Source: Methanoplanus limicola DSM 2279 (GTDB lineage Archaea; Halobacteriota; Methanomicrobia; Methanomicrobiales; Methanomicrobiaceae). From it: a DNA stretch of 64,000 nt. A program made the translations under genes and the position numbers. The notes below the pieces were generated by a model. It did not search any database, was not told the origin of the DNA, and saw only the letters and a list, made by a program, of their open reading frames with translations. The stretch spans positions 62,692-126,691 of the forward strand of contig NZ_CM001436.1 of NCBI RefSeq assembly GCF_000243255.1, given 5' to 3'. Each line of letters opens with the position of its first letter. Position 1 is the first letter of the stretch. Shown here piece after piece: positions 1 to 7,934 of this stretch.

Positions 1-262
1 TGAGACAAAGAGAAGAAGAAGTATGCAGATTGCATTCAATAAAACACATGGGATCACACCAAAAACTATCATAAAACCTGTAAAAGAGAAAGAGACAGAG
101 ATCACGGATATAAAACATATACCAAATTCAGACATACCAAATGTCATCATCGAACTTGAAGCCGACATGAATATTGCAGCGGAATCACTGGAATTCGAGC
201 GTGCGATACTTCTGAGGGATAAAATAACAGCACTCAGAAAGAAGCTTGAAGGTGGACAGTGA
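1..262 (+). CDS. uvrB: UvrABC system protein B, C-terminal end (partial)
   Basis: Only the last part of the gene is present; its reading frame enters from the left edge (first full codon at base 2). The visible protein has the RRR..QIAFNKTHGITP segment typical of the end of the UvrB helicase core, then a C-terminal UVR domain (IIELEADMNIAAESLEFERA...LRDKI) that pairs with the similar domain of UvrC. UvrB loads onto damaged DNA with UvrA and positions UvrC for nucleotide excision repair in the cytoplasm. Many methanogens carry this bacterial-type system. An internal ATG at 23 is not a real start because the homology continues upstream of it. Confidence 0.9.
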   Translation, partial: ETKRRRSMQIAFNKTHGITPKTIIKPVKEKETEITDIKHIPNSDIPNVIIELEADMNIAAESLEFERAILLRDKITALRKKLEGGQ

Positions 263-292
263 TCTCTTCAGGACCCGGATTTTTGGAGATTA

Positions 293-934
293 CTACAACA
301 GGTCACTATAAACCTCATCCCTGACCATCTTCAGCCCGTCCCTGAATTCATCAATATACTCCTGCATTGAAAGGCTCCCTTCCGGAAAAGGACAGTCAAT
401 GTCATACATTTTGTCAATCATCGGATCAGACGGCAGGAGGTGCATCTCAGTTCCGGAAATCCGGCAGGCTTCAGCCATTGCCTTTCTGAAAGGGCCTATG
501 CAGTATGCAATCCTTATCCGGTAAGTCTCCTTCGTCTTCCCAAAATATTCCAGAAGTTTTCCAACCTCAATCTCATGAAAGTCCTGCTTCACCTTATCAT
601 CTGTGCACTTTCCGAGCATATAATGATAATTGGCAAAAGGGTACATCAGTTCAAGTTCTGACGGGACAACCCCGCATGTACCAAAGATAACCTTATGATA
701 CTGCTCCGGCTGTAAAACACCGTCAATAATACCCTGAAAAAGCCTGTGACTCGGGCTTTCGCTGTATGGTTTTCTGAGGGCGCAGGGGATAAATATCGCA
801 ATATCCTTATTAGCCACATCATATTCATCAATAATATACCTGTGGGCTTCATTAAATTCCGGTCTGTAAAAGGGAGGATCATAGATCTCAAACTTTCTCC
901 CTTTCCGGTCTGTGACATATTCTTTCTCCGGCAT
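293..934 (-). CDS. Stand-alone ArcS-core (DUF5591-like) protein
   Basis: A 213-aa protein convergent with uvrB. Residues about 50-65 read PCALRKPYSESPSH, which fits the PC-X3-KPY-X2-S-X2-H signature of the archaeosine synthase (ArcS) core that I know from that family. ArcS adds lysine to preQ0 in the D-loop of archaeal tRNA; full ArcS also carries TGT-like and PUA domains, which are absent here. The protein is therefore either a minimal ArcS-type enzyme that needs a partner encoded elsewhere, or a relative with another substrate. No signal peptide or membrane segment is visible. It seems to be a single-gene unit. The motif match is direct; the substrate is inference. Confidence 0.7.
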   Translation of the reverse strand: MPEKEYVTDRKGRKFEIYDPPFYRPEFNEAHRYIIDEYDVANKDIAIFIPCALRKPYSESPSHRLFQGIIDGVLQPEQYHKVIFGTCGVVPSELELMYPFANYHYMLGKCTDDKVKQDFHEIEVGKLLEYFGKTKETYRIRIAYCIGPFRKAMAEACRISGTEMHLLPSDPMIDKMYDIDCPFPEGSLSMQEYIDEFRDGLKMVRDEVYSDLL

Positions 935-1099
935 ATTATTCAGTCAGTCTGTTAATATTTGGTTCCAAAAACTGATAAAGATAGATAAATTATACCACCT
1001 GAAACAGTATTATTATGTATTGTCCCATATACCTTCCTGAAAACTAAAAACCAGAAGAAGAGGAAAACTCCGGATTCCAGCCTTCATTCTCAGAAATTC

Positions 1100-1543
1100 T
1101 TAGATCTTCTCATCCGGAAGGATATCCACAAGAATAATCTCGTACTCCATATCCTCACCGGCCATCGGATGGTTGCCATCTACCTTAAGGTATTTTCCGG
1201 ACGACTCAACAACTTCCACAAGCGCCTTTTTGCCGTTTGGGAGAGTAATATTCACCATATCTCCTTTTTCAGGATCACCCACAAGGTTAAGATGCTTCTT
1301 CTTCATCCGGAAGACAAGCCTGCTGCTGTAACTGCCATAAGCCTTCTCAGCCGGAAGACTAACTGTTTTCTTATCTCCGGGTTTCATGCCTGCAAGAGCC
1401 TCCTCAAATACAGGATTTATTTTGCCCTCACCAAGACGCACCTCCTGTGGATCGCCCTCAAGAGATGATTCAAATACTTCGCCTTCCGATGTCCTGCTCG
1501 TAAAATGAACAAGTAAAAGGTCTCCTTTCTCTGCCCCTGACAT
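1100..1543 (-). CDS. FKBP-type peptidyl-prolyl isomerase, cytoplasmic (SlyD-like)
   Basis: A 147-aa protein with the FKBP core: DLLLVHFTSRTSEGEVFESS at the N-terminus, the AGMKPGDKKTVSLPAEKAYG segment, and an inserted flap domain followed by the typical NHPMAGEDMEYEIILVDI ending of archaeal short FKBP/SlyD proteins. It catalyses cis-trans isomerisation of prolyl bonds and acts as a folding helper. No signal peptide, so it is cytoplasmic, in contrast to the lipoprotein paralogue just upstream. A TATA-like box (gttatatatc on the minus strand, about 1565-1574) lies about 26 bases before the ATG, so the transcript is probably leaderless. Confidence 0.9.
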   Translation of the reverse strand: MSGAEKGDLLLVHFTSRTSEGEVFESSLEGDPQEVRLGEGKINPVFEEALAGMKPGDKKTVSLPAEKAYGSYSSRLVFRMKKKHLNLVGDPEKGDMVNITLPNGKKALVEVVESSGKYLKVDGNHPMAGEDMEYEIILVDILPDEKI

Positions 1544-1564
1544 CCCACTATCTTAGGACAGTCA

Positions 1565-1574
1565 GATATATAAC
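1565..1574 (-). promoter_or_regulatory. TATA-like box of the cytoplasmic FKBP gene
   Basis: Minus-strand gttatatatc, centred about 26 bases before the ATG at 1543. This is the usual archaeal TATA-to-start distance, so transcription would begin at or next to the start codon. No Shine-Dalgarno sequence is visible, which agrees with a leaderless message. Confidence 0.5.
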
Positions 1575-1729
1575 AGAAACGGCTGAGGAAAAACGCTGAA
1601 AAAAAAAGAAAATAATAATCACTCATTACGCATTTTAGAGATTAAGGACAAATTAAGAAGAATATATGGCGCAGAACTGTAAATCACCACAAATCCACGT
1701 CAGAAAAAATGATAAATGAATAAATAAAT

Positions 1730-1942
1730 ATAATTTAAATATAACTCAAACATAATTTAAATATAACTCAAACATAATTTAAATATAACTCAAACATAAT
1801 TTAAATATAACTCAAACATAATTTAAATATAACTCAAACATAATTTAAATATAACTCAAACATAATTTAAATATAACTCAAACATAATTTAAATATAACT
1901 CAAACATAATTTAAATATAACTCAAACATAATTTAAATATAA
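1730..1942. repeat. 22-bp tandem repeat, nine perfect copies plus a partial copy
   Basis: The unit ataatttaaat-ataactcaaac (22 bp) is repeated nine times without a mismatch from 1730 to 1927, followed by 15 bases of a tenth copy that runs into AT-rich sequence. The array fills the space between the stop codon of the FKBP lipoprotein (1954) and the promoter of the cytoplasmic FKBP gene. Perfect identity suggests recent expansion. There are no unique spacers, so it is not a CRISPR array. The remaining bases of this 410-base gap (1544-1729) hold only the FKBP promoter and AT-rich DNA. Confidence 0.95.
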
Positions 1943-1953
1943 TTTAATTATAA

Positions 1954-2520
1954 TTATCTCTCAACTGAAGCAAGTGTAATCTCAAAAGTCAGATTTTTGC
2001 CTGCAAGCTTATGATTTGCATCAAGAATTATTTCATCCTCTGTAATATCGGCAATTGTTACAGGGTACTGCCTGCCGGAATTATCAGAGATATAAAACTG
2101 CTGCCCTACCTCAGGCTCCTCGCCTTCAGGGAAAGTTGATCGGTCTGCCGGAAAGAGAAGAGCTTCATCATACTCACCATATGCCACGTCGGGAGTGAGT
2201 GTTACTGTTTTAACTTCCCCGGCTTTCATGCCAGAGACTGCATCATCAAAACCCTTAATCATCCGGCCGGAGCCAAGGATGAAGACAAGAGGGTTTCCTT
2301 CCTTTGACTGGTCAAATATCTCCCCGTCATCAAGTGTCCCTTTATAATAAACAGACACCTTATCCCCTGCCTGTGCTGTCACCTGTGAATTCTTATCATC
2401 CGGACCAACTCCCTGTGAATTAACCCTCTGATCAGCACCTGTGCATCCGGATGCCAGCACACATGCAAAAACCAGCAGAAGAGCCGGAAGCAGATATAAC
2501 ATAAATTTTCTCTCGGTCAT
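1954..2520 (-). CDS. FKBP-type peptidyl-prolyl isomerase, lipoprotein
   Basis: A 188-aa paralogue of the neighbouring cytoplasmic FKBP. The N-terminus (MTERKFMLYLLPALLLVFACVLASGC) is a signal peptide ending in a lipobox (ASGC), so the mature protein is probably lipid-anchored on the outer face of the membrane. The core has GDKVSVYYKGTLDDGEIFDQ, an AGEVKTVTLTPDVAYGEYDE segment and the closing DANHKLAGKNLTFEITL, with an insert-in-flap domain. It would assist folding of exported proteins. The start has an agga Shine-Dalgarno-like stretch close by. The two FKBP genes look like a duplication whose products work on opposite sides of the membrane. Confidence 0.88.
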   Translation of the reverse strand: MTERKFMLYLLPALLLVFACVLASGCTGADQRVNSQGVGPDDKNSQVTAQAGDKVSVYYKGTLDDGEIFDQSKEGNPLVFILGSGRMIKGFDDAVSGMKAGEVKTVTLTPDVAYGEYDEALLFPADRSTFPEGEEPEVGQQFYISDNSGRQYPVTIADITEDEIILDANHKLAGKNLTFEITLASVER

Positions 2521-2732
2521 AATTATCCTGATATTAATATCAACCCAGAGACCTGATTAATCAAACGGTTTGTCAATTAACCACGCCCTGCTAACGCGGA
2601 GATGGTGTCTGATTAAAATATGAATAAAAAAACAGTGCCATAAAAAAGGGGGCCATAAAATGAATGAAAACTGAACAGCAGGCAATCCTCAGCCTGGAGA
2701 AATGCTGCAACAGAATAGATATACCGGAGGAT

Positions 2733-3866
2733 TCAGGCATCAAATCCTGCATATGGATTTAACTGAATATCATTAGAAAGCCCGCGAAATGAAACTGCTG
2801 CAAGTGCCCCGATAATACCCCTGCCGCCATACAGGGATATACTGTTATCCTTCGCAACATTCCGGGCATAAACCTCATCCAGAATTTCTCTTCTTGAGAG
2901 CCGGCCAAAATCCCTCAGTTCATCGCTGATCTCAAAGCCGCATTTGAAAGCAATACCCCAGTCCTCAGAGAGGGACTCCTCCTCAACAAAACGGAGAGCA
3001 AGCTCACGTACGTGGGAAAAGACAACCGGATCGACCGCAAGCTCAATATAACTGCATGAATTCCCGGTAGTGCAGATCGAAGGATCAGGTTTAAGCATGA
3101 CCACCCGGTGAACTATAGGAATAACTCCTTTCACCTTCCGGAGATACTGAAGCAGGCCAAGTGCAAGGGCAAATGTTGCACCTCCATCCTTACTGTCGGT
3201 ATCGTCAATACCAATTATCAGATGGCTGAGAGCCTTTGTTGTCACTTCACCTTCAACAATACTGCTGCCCTCTATCTTTCTGGTCCTAACATCGACAACG
3301 CCCTCTGCAAGGCTCATCATATCTGTCAGCGAATAAGCCGGGCCGCCTATACACCGGATAGTCTGGACAATAAACTCACCGCAGGTGCCTGCCCTCCGGA
3401 GATCTGCAATACCTACGGCCGGATCAGGGAAAAGACCAATTCTCTTCATATCACCCTTATGACCTGCAACAGATGCATACTCAACAAGCAAAGTTCCCTC
3501 CCGTGTCGCCCTTGAAATCCCGCCGCCGGCAAGAGAATGATGATGCCGGCAGAATGCAGCACAACCACCGCTCCTGCATTCATGAAATATCAGAACATTA
3601 TTCCCGTCAACGGTTGTGAAAATACTCTTGCATGCCGACTGCAGCATAGTTCCGGTGGTCACATACCTCGCCGGAACTCTGCCCCTCTTCTCTTCTTTTA
3701 AAATAATACACTTTTCACTGGCAAGACGGTTTACCCAGTCCTGTACAGTACTTCTCGGAATACCTGAAGTTCCGGCAATGTCATTAACTGTAAAAAATCC
3801 TTTTTCGAGGGTAAAATCCCTCATAAATCCAAGAAGCTCACGCCTCTTCTCAAGCACACCGGCCAT
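2733..3866 (-). CDS. HTH domain fused to a TiaS/Mmp11-like GIDDTD protein
   Basis: A 377-aa protein with two parts. Residues about 1-65 look like a winged helix (FTVNDIAGTSGIPRSTVQDWVNRL). Residues from about 70 include a Cys/His-rich stretch (HECRSGGCAAFCRHHH) and then IIGIDDTDSKDGGAT, the nucleotide-binding signature shared by the tRNA(Ile2) agmatidine synthetase TiaS and methanogenesis marker protein 11. It lacks the zinc ribbon and OB domain of full TiaS, so TiaS function is unlikely; a Mmp11-type role, with unknown reaction, is the better guess. Its start overlaps the end of the homoserine dehydrogenase gene by 17 bases, so it belongs to that operon. The fusion to an HTH is the odd point. 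Confidence 0.6.
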   Translation of the reverse strand: MAGVLEKRRELLGFMRDFTLEKGFFTVNDIAGTSGIPRSTVQDWVNRLASEKCIILKEEKRGRVPARYVTTGTMLQSACKSIFTTVDGNNVLIFHECRSGGCAAFCRHHHSLAGGGISRATREGTLLVEYASVAGHKGDMKRIGLFPDPAVGIADLRRAGTCGEFIVQTIRCIGGPAYSLTDMMSLAEGVVDVRTRKIEGSSIVEGEVTTKALSHLIIGIDDTDSKDGGATFALALGLLQYLRKVKGVIPIVHRVVMLKPDPSICTTGNSCSYIELAVDPVVFSHVRELALRFVEEESLSEDWGIAFKCGFEISDELRDFGRLSRREILDEVYARNVAKDNSISLYGGRGIIGALAAVSFRGLSNDIQLNPYAGFDA

Positions 3867-4836
3867 TTAATTTCCTGATAAAGAGCAGGTCTGCAATAAT
3901 TGCACTTGCAGTCTCTACAGAACCGGCACCACGGCCGATTAATGTAACCTCCCCTGCAAGGTCAGTCTCCGCAGTTACTGCATTGAGAGTTCCGTGAACC
4001 ACAAGAGTGTGGTTTTTGGGCAGAACACGCGGCATAACCCTTAAAAGTTCTTTTTCGCAGTCAATCTCACCAATCAGCCGGATGGTAAGGTCATCCTCGC
4101 CTGCAAGCTGAAGGGATTCTGACGTGATCATATTTATGCCTGCAATTTCAACATCCTCAAGGGATTTTTTATAGCCAAGGACAGTATTTGCAAGGATTAC
4201 AAGCTTTATCGCCGCATCTATACCCATGACATCGTAGGTAGGATCAGCTTCGGCATATCCAAGCTCCCTTGCCTCCAGAAGAGCCTGACTGTATGTCAGT
4301 TTCTCATCAGCCATTCTGGTCAGGATGTAATTACATGTCCCGTTGAAGACACCATATATTCTTTTTATATCATTCCCCGCAAGGCCGTTTTGCAGTGAGA
4401 GTATGATCGGTATTGCACCGCAGACTGTTGCCTCAAACTTCAGCTCAACGCCGTTCTCATCTGCGAGTTCTTTTAGTTCCGGATATTTAAGTGCCACCGG
4501 ACCTTTATTTGATGTAATAACATGCTTACCTGATGATAGTGCCTTTCTTATATAACCAAGTGCAGGCTCTCCGGTCTCTGCATCAGTAGGAGTAACCTCA
4601 ATTAAAACATCAAAATCAGCTTCCGATATAACATCATCCGGAGTCAGCCCGATTTTTCCGCATAATCCGGAGTTTTCCTTTGCAATGAATACTGACTGGA
4701 TGTCAAGACCACTATTGTCTATTGCAGCGCTCTTTGAATCGGCAATGGCAGTTACCGTGATGCCAAGGCCCTTATCCCTGATTATTGAAGCGATTCCCTT
4801 ACCGACAGATCCAAAACCGATTATTGCAACCTTCAT
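3850..4836 (-). CDS. hom: Homoserine dehydrogenase
   Basis: A 328-aa cytoplasmic enzyme that reduces aspartate semialdehyde to homoserine, the branch to threonine and methionine. It has the N-terminal NAD(P) fold (VAIIGFGSVGKGIASII), TSNKGPVA, the GTCNYILTRM substrate loop and the EADPTYDVMGIDAAIKLVILA segment with the conserved Lys and Asp. It lacks the C-terminal ACT domain of some bacterial enzymes; instead a separate ACT protein is encoded immediately before it, the TAA of that gene abutting this ATG. That arrangement is common in methanogens and suggests that the partner gives amino-acid feedback control. Aspartate semialdehyde is supplied by asd at 56.6 kb. Confidence 0.93.
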   Translation of the reverse strand: MKVAIIGFGSVGKGIASIIRDKGLGITVTAIADSKSAAIDNSGLDIQSVFIAKENSGLCGKIGLTPDDVISEADFDVLIEVTPTDAETGEPALGYIRKALSSGKHVITSNKGPVALKYPELKELADENGVELKFEATVCGAIPIILSLQNGLAGNDIKRIYGVFNGTCNYILTRMADEKLTYSQALLEARELGYAEADPTYDVMGIDAAIKLVILANTVLGYKKSLEDVEIAGINMITSESLQLAGEDDLTIRLIGEIDCEKELLRVMPRVLPKNHTLVVHGTLNAVTAETDLAGEVTLIGRGAGSVETASAIIADLLFIRKLNGRCA

Positions 4837-5337
4837 TTAAAAGTCCTCCAGAGGCTCTATTATCAGAATATCCTTCTTCTCCGCGATATTACGCAGAATC
4901 TCAAGGGCACGCCCTATATCCTCCAGACTGTCGGATTTTATTGTCATCTTTGCAGACGTAGGCTCATTTATAGCCGGCATTACCATTGAAAGAGCACCTA
5001 CCTCTGCAAATCCGGTATCATCAATTTTCTGCACAGTATCACTGAGATCTGTATGCAGAAGATGACCGATAAGAATGAAGGACTTTCTGATAAGATGCTG
5101 TTCTTCTCCGACCCTGAGAATATTTACATTACTCTTCTTCATGAGATCAATCATCTCATCAAGCTTATTTTCCGGAAGTTCAAGCTGAATCCGGACATCA
5201 AGGGTTCCGTTTTCAGAAAGGGGATCACGTTCGTGTATCACTGATTTTATATTCCCGCCAACTTCCGATATTGGTTTTAAGGCTGCAAGGAGCTGCCCCG
5301 GCAGATCCCTGACCTCAAGCTTCATTGAAACCTGCAA
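4837..5337 (-). CDS. ACT-domain amino-acid-binding regulatory protein
   Basis: A 166-aa protein starting MQVSMKLEVRDLPGQLLAALKPISEVGGNI, a typical ACT fold opening, with a second possible ACT-like half after residue 85 (RKSFILIGHLL...). ACT domains bind amino acids and control enzymes allosterically. It lies directly before hom, with no bases between its stop and the hom ATG, so the two are co-transcribed and probably translationally coupled. The likely job is sensing threonine or a related amino acid to control homoserine dehydrogenase; this is inference from position. No DNA-binding domain is visible. Confidence 0.8.
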   Translation of the reverse strand: MQVSMKLEVRDLPGQLLAALKPISEVGGNIKSVIHERDPLSENGTLDVRIQLELPENKLDEMIDLMKKSNVNILRVGEEQHLIRKSFILIGHLLHTDLSDTVQKIDDTGFAEVGALSMVMPAINEPTSAKMTIKSDSLEDIGRALEILRNIAEKKDILIIEPLEDF

Positions 5338-5528
5338 TTTTCCTCCAACCTCCTGTTAAAAGAGTTGATCTGCAAAACTGATAAGTCTTTTACAAACAGA
5401 TTACGGAATATGGTTTATCAAAAATCAAAATCGTCCTGAACTAAGAACCCAGGAATAACTATATATACAAAAAAACAGATTAGTAGAATATCACTTATAA
5501 TCCGAAAATAATAATTAAGGAGGAAAAA

Positions 5529-5675
5529 ATGGCAAAACCAATAGAACTGGGATTAACACTCTCCGGTAGCGATGCCCGAAGATTCAATAAATATATGAGA
5601 CATCCTACTTATCCAAAAAAAGCAAGAGAAATGCTAAAAAATGCTGCAAAAAGAGCAGAATACAAAACAGATTAA
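5529..5675 (+). CDS. Small antitoxin-like protein preceding GNAT
   Basis: A 48-aa reading frame (MAKPIELGLTLSGSDARRFN... ending AEYKTD) preceded by a strong aaggagg Shine-Dalgarno at 5517-5523. It is rich in Arg and Lys in its C-terminal half and its stop is directly followed by the ATG of the GNAT gene. Short proteins with this LGLTL.G.DA.RF..Y opening are known to me as partners of TacT-like acetyltransferases in archaea. It is therefore likely the antitoxin that binds and neutralises the downstream toxin and may repress the pair. No clear HTH or ribbon-helix-helix is seen. Confidence 0.7.
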   Translation: MAKPIELGLTLSGSDARRFNKYMRHPTYPKKAREMLKNAAKRAEYKTD

Positions 5676-6203
5676 ATGGAACTCCCGGATAATATTCCCA
5701 AAGAACAGTTAATATTTTCATTTTTATCAAAAAAGGACAAATTATCAGGGTTTGATTGTTCTGAATCTGAATTAAACGAATTTTTGGTACAGGATGCACT
5801 GGACAATCAGATTAGAAAATTTTCAGTTACGCGCCTTTTATACTGGAATAACAATATCACAGGTTATTTCACACTGGTTAATGACTGTATCAGCATTGAT
5901 AACCTGGAAAATGTAGATCGTCAGGATGATATTATCTATAGAAAATATCCTGCATTGAAAATTGCACGACTTGCAACAGATAAAAATTTTGAAAATAAGG
6001 GGATTGGAACCCATATGGTTGATGAAATATTTTATATTGCATTCAAAATATCAAACAGTGTGGGTTGCAGGATATTAACTGTAGATTCAAAACAGAATTC
6101 AGTTACCTTTTACCAAAAATTCGGTTTTAAAAGGGCTACAAATTCACGTAGAGAGACAATTCCCATGTATCTTGACTTCCATTCCGCATTAAAACAGGAA
6201 TAA
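5676..6203 (+). CDS. GNAT acetyltransferase, TacT-like toxin
   Basis: A 175-aa GNAT-family protein. It has the FDCSESELNEFLVQDAL opening, the ALKIARLATDKNFENKGIG acetyl-CoA-binding segment with the R/Q-x-x-G-x-G/A type loop, and the VTFYQKFGF closing motif; these are characteristic of TacT/AtaT-type toxins that acetylate charged aminoacyl-tRNA and stop translation. The ATG directly follows the stop of the 48-aa gene, so the two form one operon. Base composition is more AT-rich than the neighbours by eye, which fits a mobile toxin-antitoxin cassette. The substrate is inferred from the family. Confidence 0.8.
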   Translation: MELPDNIPKEQLIFSFLSKKDKLSGFDCSESELNEFLVQDALDNQIRKFSVTRLLYWNNNITGYFTLVNDCISIDNLENVDRQDDIIYRKYPALKIARLATDKNFENKGIGTHMVDEIFYIAFKISNSVGCRILTVDSKQNSVTFYQKFGFKRATNSRRETIPMYLDFHSALKQE

Positions 6204-6230
6204 AGAATGATCTGACAACAGAAAATTCAG

Positions 6231-7049
6231 TCAGACACTCTTCAGTTTGCTGTCAACTTTTGCAAAGAAATTTTTGCCAAGATTTATGAACAGTGCAGGA
6301 TCTTCGGACTTTTCGATGCTGACAACATTGCCGTTGTAAAGTTCCATTATCAGCTCACCGTCAATGACAAGATCAGCCGGCTTCGGACTGTCAAGTTCAA
6401 CACCAACCCTTCGTTCGATACTGATAAGATGAGGCCTTGAGGAGAGATGATACGGTGCAAGAGGCACTACCAGAAAACATTCGATTAACGGATCGACAAT
6501 AGGCCCTCCGGCACTCATGGCGTAACCTGTAGAACCTGTCGGTGTGCTTATCAGAACACCATCTGCCCTGAACCTCTCAGCCGGAACATGATCCACATTG
6601 ATTGTAAACTCCAGAATTTTTGCAGGCCGTGATGTAACAATGACAGCTTCATTAAGGGCATCGCCGACATTATAACCGTCAACCTTTACTGAAAGCCTCA
6701 TCCTCTCTTCAATGGTAAAATTTCCGGATTCGATCTTTTCAAACTGCTCCCTTGCCTCATCAGGTTCAAGTTCAGAGAGAAATCCAACATGACCCTTGTT
6801 GATGCAGAGAAGCGGGATCTGCCTGCCAATCTCCCTGACGCAGCGCAATACAGAACCATCACCTCCAATAACGACAATAATATCTGTATCAATTGCAGAA
6901 AACGGGACTCCGCCCTCTATCGAGAGCGCATCCGCCGTCTTCCGCTCAAATATCACCTGATGTCCTCTTCCGGATATAAAAGCACCAAATTCCCTTGCGT
7001 ACTCCAGAACATCCTTATTATCCGGACGCGATACAATTCCAAATCTCAT
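6231..7049 (-). CDS. nadK: NAD kinase
   Basis: A 272-aa cytoplasmic enzyme that phosphorylates NAD to NADP. It contains the diagnostic VVIGGDGSVLRCVRE (GGDGT-type) motif, the NKGHVGFLSELEP segment and the TPTGSTGYAMSAGGPIVDP motif. The ATG at 7049 is preferred over a TTG six bases upstream because homology begins at MRFGIV. It lies 27 bases after an inositol-phosphatase/FBPase gene in the same orientation; in some methanogens these two activities are fused in one protein, so the pairing is meaningful. NADP made here is the substrate of the F420:NADP oxidoreductase at 43 kb. Confidence 0.93.
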   Translation of the reverse strand: MRFGIVSRPDNKDVLEYAREFGAFISGRGHQVIFERKTADALSIEGGVPFSAIDTDIIVVIGGDGSVLRCVREIGRQIPLLCINKGHVGFLSELEPDEAREQFEKIESGNFTIEERMRLSVKVDGYNVGDALNEAVIVTSRPAKILEFTINVDHVPAERFRADGVLISTPTGSTGYAMSAGGPIVDPLIECFLVVPLAPYHLSSRPHLISIERRVGVELDSPKPADLVIDGELIMELYNGNVVSIEKSEDPALFINLGKNFFAKVDSKLKSV

Positions 7050-7076
7050 CTGCAAAACCTAAAAGCCCTTCTACTT

Positions 7077-7859
7077 TCACCTGAGGTACTCAATAACCTT
7101 ATTGTGGATACAGCCATTTGTCGCAACAAGGCAGCGCCCGTCCGATACATCATCAGAAAAATTAACCGGCCCGCCCGTCCGGCCGGTAACAACACCGCCC
7201 GCACACTTACAGAAATACATACCGGCCGCAGCATCAGTGACTCTCAACGTATCCCTTACATCAACAAACCCGTCAAGTCTGCCTGCACCGACATAGCACA
7301 GTTCAAGGGCTGATGCACCGTAAAGTCTCCAGCGTCTCACCTTTTTGCCAAGCTTCTCTATTGATGACGGGTCAAACTTCCTGCCATAGATACTGAGAGT
7401 GGCCTTCTCAAGCAGATCTGTATCTGAGACTGACACTCTCCTCCCGTCAACCTCAGCACCGGTCTCTTCAGAGGCATAAAACAGTTCACCATGTGCAAGA
7501 TCTTTCACAAATGCATGCGTTATCTCCCCTTCATACTCATAAGCAACAGAGAGGGCATAAAACGGATTTCCGGTCACTGCATTATGTGTTCCGTCGATTG
7601 GATCCAGAAATATCCGGCCCTCACCCGAACCAAAGTCATAAATCCCTGCCTCTTCACTGACGGCATACCGGCAGAGGTTATTTTCCCGGATATAATCAAA
7701 TACAATATCTTCCGCGATTTTGTCGATAAGTTTTGTCGCTGTGCCGTCAGCACCCTGACAGACGATCCTTGCGCCCTCACGGGTACCTTCAATCCCGGAA
7801 ATACCGCTGATTACCCTCTGTGACATCTCTTCACAGTGTCTTTTGAAATCTTCCTGCAT
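7077..7859 (-). CDS. Archaeal inositol monophosphatase / fructose-1,6-bisphosphatase
   Basis: A 260-aa member of the lithium-sensitive phosphatase family. The metal site is clear: EEAG at about residue 64, and FLDPIDGTHNAVTGNPFYA with the D-P-I-D-G-T signature; the second metal Asp is near RVTDAAAGMYFCKCAGG. Archaeal members hydrolyse both inositol-1-phosphate and fructose-1,6-bisphosphate, so it may serve gluconeogenesis and inositol lipid synthesis. It is upstream of nadK in the same operon. Cytoplasmic, usual length. Confidence 0.88.
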   Translation of the reverse strand: MQEDFKRHCEEMSQRVISGISGIEGTREGARIVCQGADGTATKLIDKIAEDIVFDYIRENNLCRYAVSEEAGIYDFGSGEGRIFLDPIDGTHNAVTGNPFYALSVAYEYEGEITHAFVKDLAHGELFYASEETGAEVDGRRVSVSDTDLLEKATLSIYGRKFDPSSIEKLGKKVRRWRLYGASALELCYVGAGRLDGFVDVRDTLRVTDAAAGMYFCKCAGGVVTGRTGGPVNFSDDVSDGRCLVATNGCIHNKVIEYLR

Positions 7860-7934
7860 CCTGTACCCAAACCTTTCTTTTTTCGTTGATTTTATTTAAG
7901 GTGATTTAGATATAACATATAGAGTTTGATCATC

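Noticed and set aside
1730-1942. Possible CRISPR array
   Set aside because: The repeats are contiguous with no unique spacers and no cas gene is in the window. The same applies to the arrays at 31.8-32.1, 33.4 and 60.0 kb.
3616-3870. 84-codon plus-strand frame
   Set aside because: Antisense to the HTH-GIDDTD gene; no independent support.
6789-7313. 174-codon plus-strand frame
   Set aside because: It is antisense to nadK and the inositol-phosphatase gene, both well supported by motifs.
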